From NCBI GenBank assembly GCA_003343765.1, contig QAKO01000127.1, positions 1 through 7,029 of the forward strand: a stretch of DNA of 7,029 nucleotides, written 5' to 3'. Origin of the DNA: Bacillota bacterium. Its GTDB lineage: Bacteria > Bacillota > Clostridia > Christensenellales > Borkfalkiaceae. Below, in pieces: positions 6,342 to 7,029 of the stretch (positions within the stretch are counted from its first letter, which is position 1; each line of letters begins with the position of its first letter). Under the pieces are notes generated by a model. It did not search any database. It saw nothing but the letters and a program-made list of their open reading frames with translations, and was not told the DNA's origin. A program made the translations under genes and the position numbers.

Positions 6342-7029
6342 GCAAATATTTCGGTACGGACGGGATCCGCGGCGTGGCGGGGGAAGAACTGACGGCGCGC
6401 ACGGCGTTTGCGCTGGGAAATTCATTGTGCCGTTTGAAGAGCAAGGCGCGCGTGGTTGTCGGGCAGGATACGCGCACGTCGTCGGATATGCTAGCGCTTG
6501 CGTTGTCGGCGGGGGTCACGGCGGGCGGCGGAGAAGTTCTGGCGGGCGGTGTTCTGCCGACGGCGGCGGTGGCATATTTTGTGCGCAAGGAAAATGCGGA
6601 TTTCGGCGTCGTGATCAGCGCGTCGCACAATCCTCCCGAATTCAACGGCCTGAAAGTTTTTGACGCGGCGGGCTGCAAATTGGGGGAAAAGCAGGAAGAG
6701 CGAGCGGAACACTGGTTTGAGGAGTACGCATTTGCGTCTGCGCTGCATTGCGGCAGGGTAAAACCGATTCCCCGCCGCGAAGATTATACCGATTATCTGG
6801 CGCGTTGCTGTGAAACATCCCTGGAAGGCAAGACGTTTGTTCTGGACTGCGCAAACGGCGCGGCGGGAAGTTTTGCGCCGCGGGTATTCCGAAAACTGGG
6901 TGCGAAGGTGATTCCGCTGAACTGCGGAAGGGACGGCCGGCGCGTAAACGAGCGTTGCGGGGCGCTTCATCCCGAAGGAATGTGCCGCGCGGTAGCGGAA
7001 ACGGGTGCGGACGCAGGGTTCTGTTATGA
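6338..7029 (+). CDS. glmM: Phosphoglucosamine mutase GlmM, 3' truncated by window end
   Basis: First 230 residues (family about 450) of phosphoglucosamine mutase, which converts glucosamine-6-phosphate to glucosamine-1-phosphate, the substrate of the preceding acetyltransferase. The N-terminus MSKYFGTDGIRGVAG is diagnostic. VGQDTRTSS is at residues 41-49. The active-site loop SASHNPPEFNGLK (94-106) contains the phosphorylated serine S96, and the VLDCANGAA strand (168-176) opens domain 2. The final bases read GFCY followed by GA, which fits the start of the metal-binding DGDAD motif, so the apparent TGA at 7027-7029 is out of frame and not a stop. The start is fixed by AGGGAGG (6327-6333) 4 nt before the ATG and by the ATGA overlap with the upstream gene. 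In many Bacillota glmM follows cdaA-ybbR; here it follows a GlmU-half gene instead. Confidence 0.95.
   Translation, partial: MSKYFGTDGIRGVAGEELTARTAFALGNSLCRLKSKARVVVGQDTRTSSDMLALALSAGVTAGGGEVLAGGVLPTAAVAYFVRKENADFGVVISASHNPPEFNGLKVFDAAGCKLGEKQEERAEHWFEEYAFASALHCGRVKPIPRREDYTDYLARCCETSLEGKTFVLDCANGAAGSFAPRVFRKLGAKVIPLNCGRDGRRVNERCGALHPEGMCRAVAETGADAGFCY

Noticed and set aside
7027..7029. TGA at the very end as a stop codon for glmM
   Set aside because: It is out of frame; the glmM frame reads TAT then GA, the start of the Asp codon of the DGDAD metal motif.

Overview
The window looks like a piece of a GC-moderate chromosome from a strictly anaerobic, probably gut-associated member of the Bacillota (Clostridia-like). 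The reasons are a ferredoxin-dependent 2-oxoacid oxidoreductase, purine-rich Shine-Dalgarno sites, stop/start (ATGA) overlaps between operon genes, a canonical sigma-A type promoter, and a cytoplasmic alpha-L-fucosidase of the kind used on host or plant glycans. This is inference; no ribosomal marker is present and I do not name a genus.

Left part (1-4694, all + strand): the alpha (5'-truncated by the window edge), beta and gamma subunits of a 2-oxoacid:ferredoxin oxidoreductase (VOR/KOR type) are joined by 4-bp overlaps. Only 14 bp later comes a GH29 alpha-L-fucosidase without a signal peptide. After a 77-bp gap holding a perfect 16-bp stem-loop comes a 12-TM MFS transporter. Fucosidase and transporter plausibly form a sugar uptake and hydrolysis pair that reads on from the oxidoreductase operon.

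Middle (4695-5025): a gene-free stretch. It contains five head-to-tail 37-bp degenerate repeats with an exact period plus a partial sixth, and then a strong 19-bp stem terminator that appears to serve both converging transcription units.

Right part: a small P-loop kinase-like protein on the - strand (5026-5544). Its consensus promoter, with an A-tract UP-like element and extended -10, puts the predicted transcription start on the A of its ATG, so a leaderless mRNA is predicted. Divergent from it is a two-gene cell-wall precursor operon: a stand-alone acetyltransferase corresponding to only the C-terminal half of GlmU (all catalytic and binding residues kept, uridyltransferase half absent), overlapping by ATGA with glmM, which runs off the window end. 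Together they would convert GlcN-6-P to GlcN-1-P and then GlcNAc-1-P; the UDP-transfer step must be supplied from elsewhere.

No mobile element, CRISPR array, tRNA or rRNA was seen. The most noteworthy items are the split GlmU, the 37-bp repeat array, and the predicted leaderless kinase gene.
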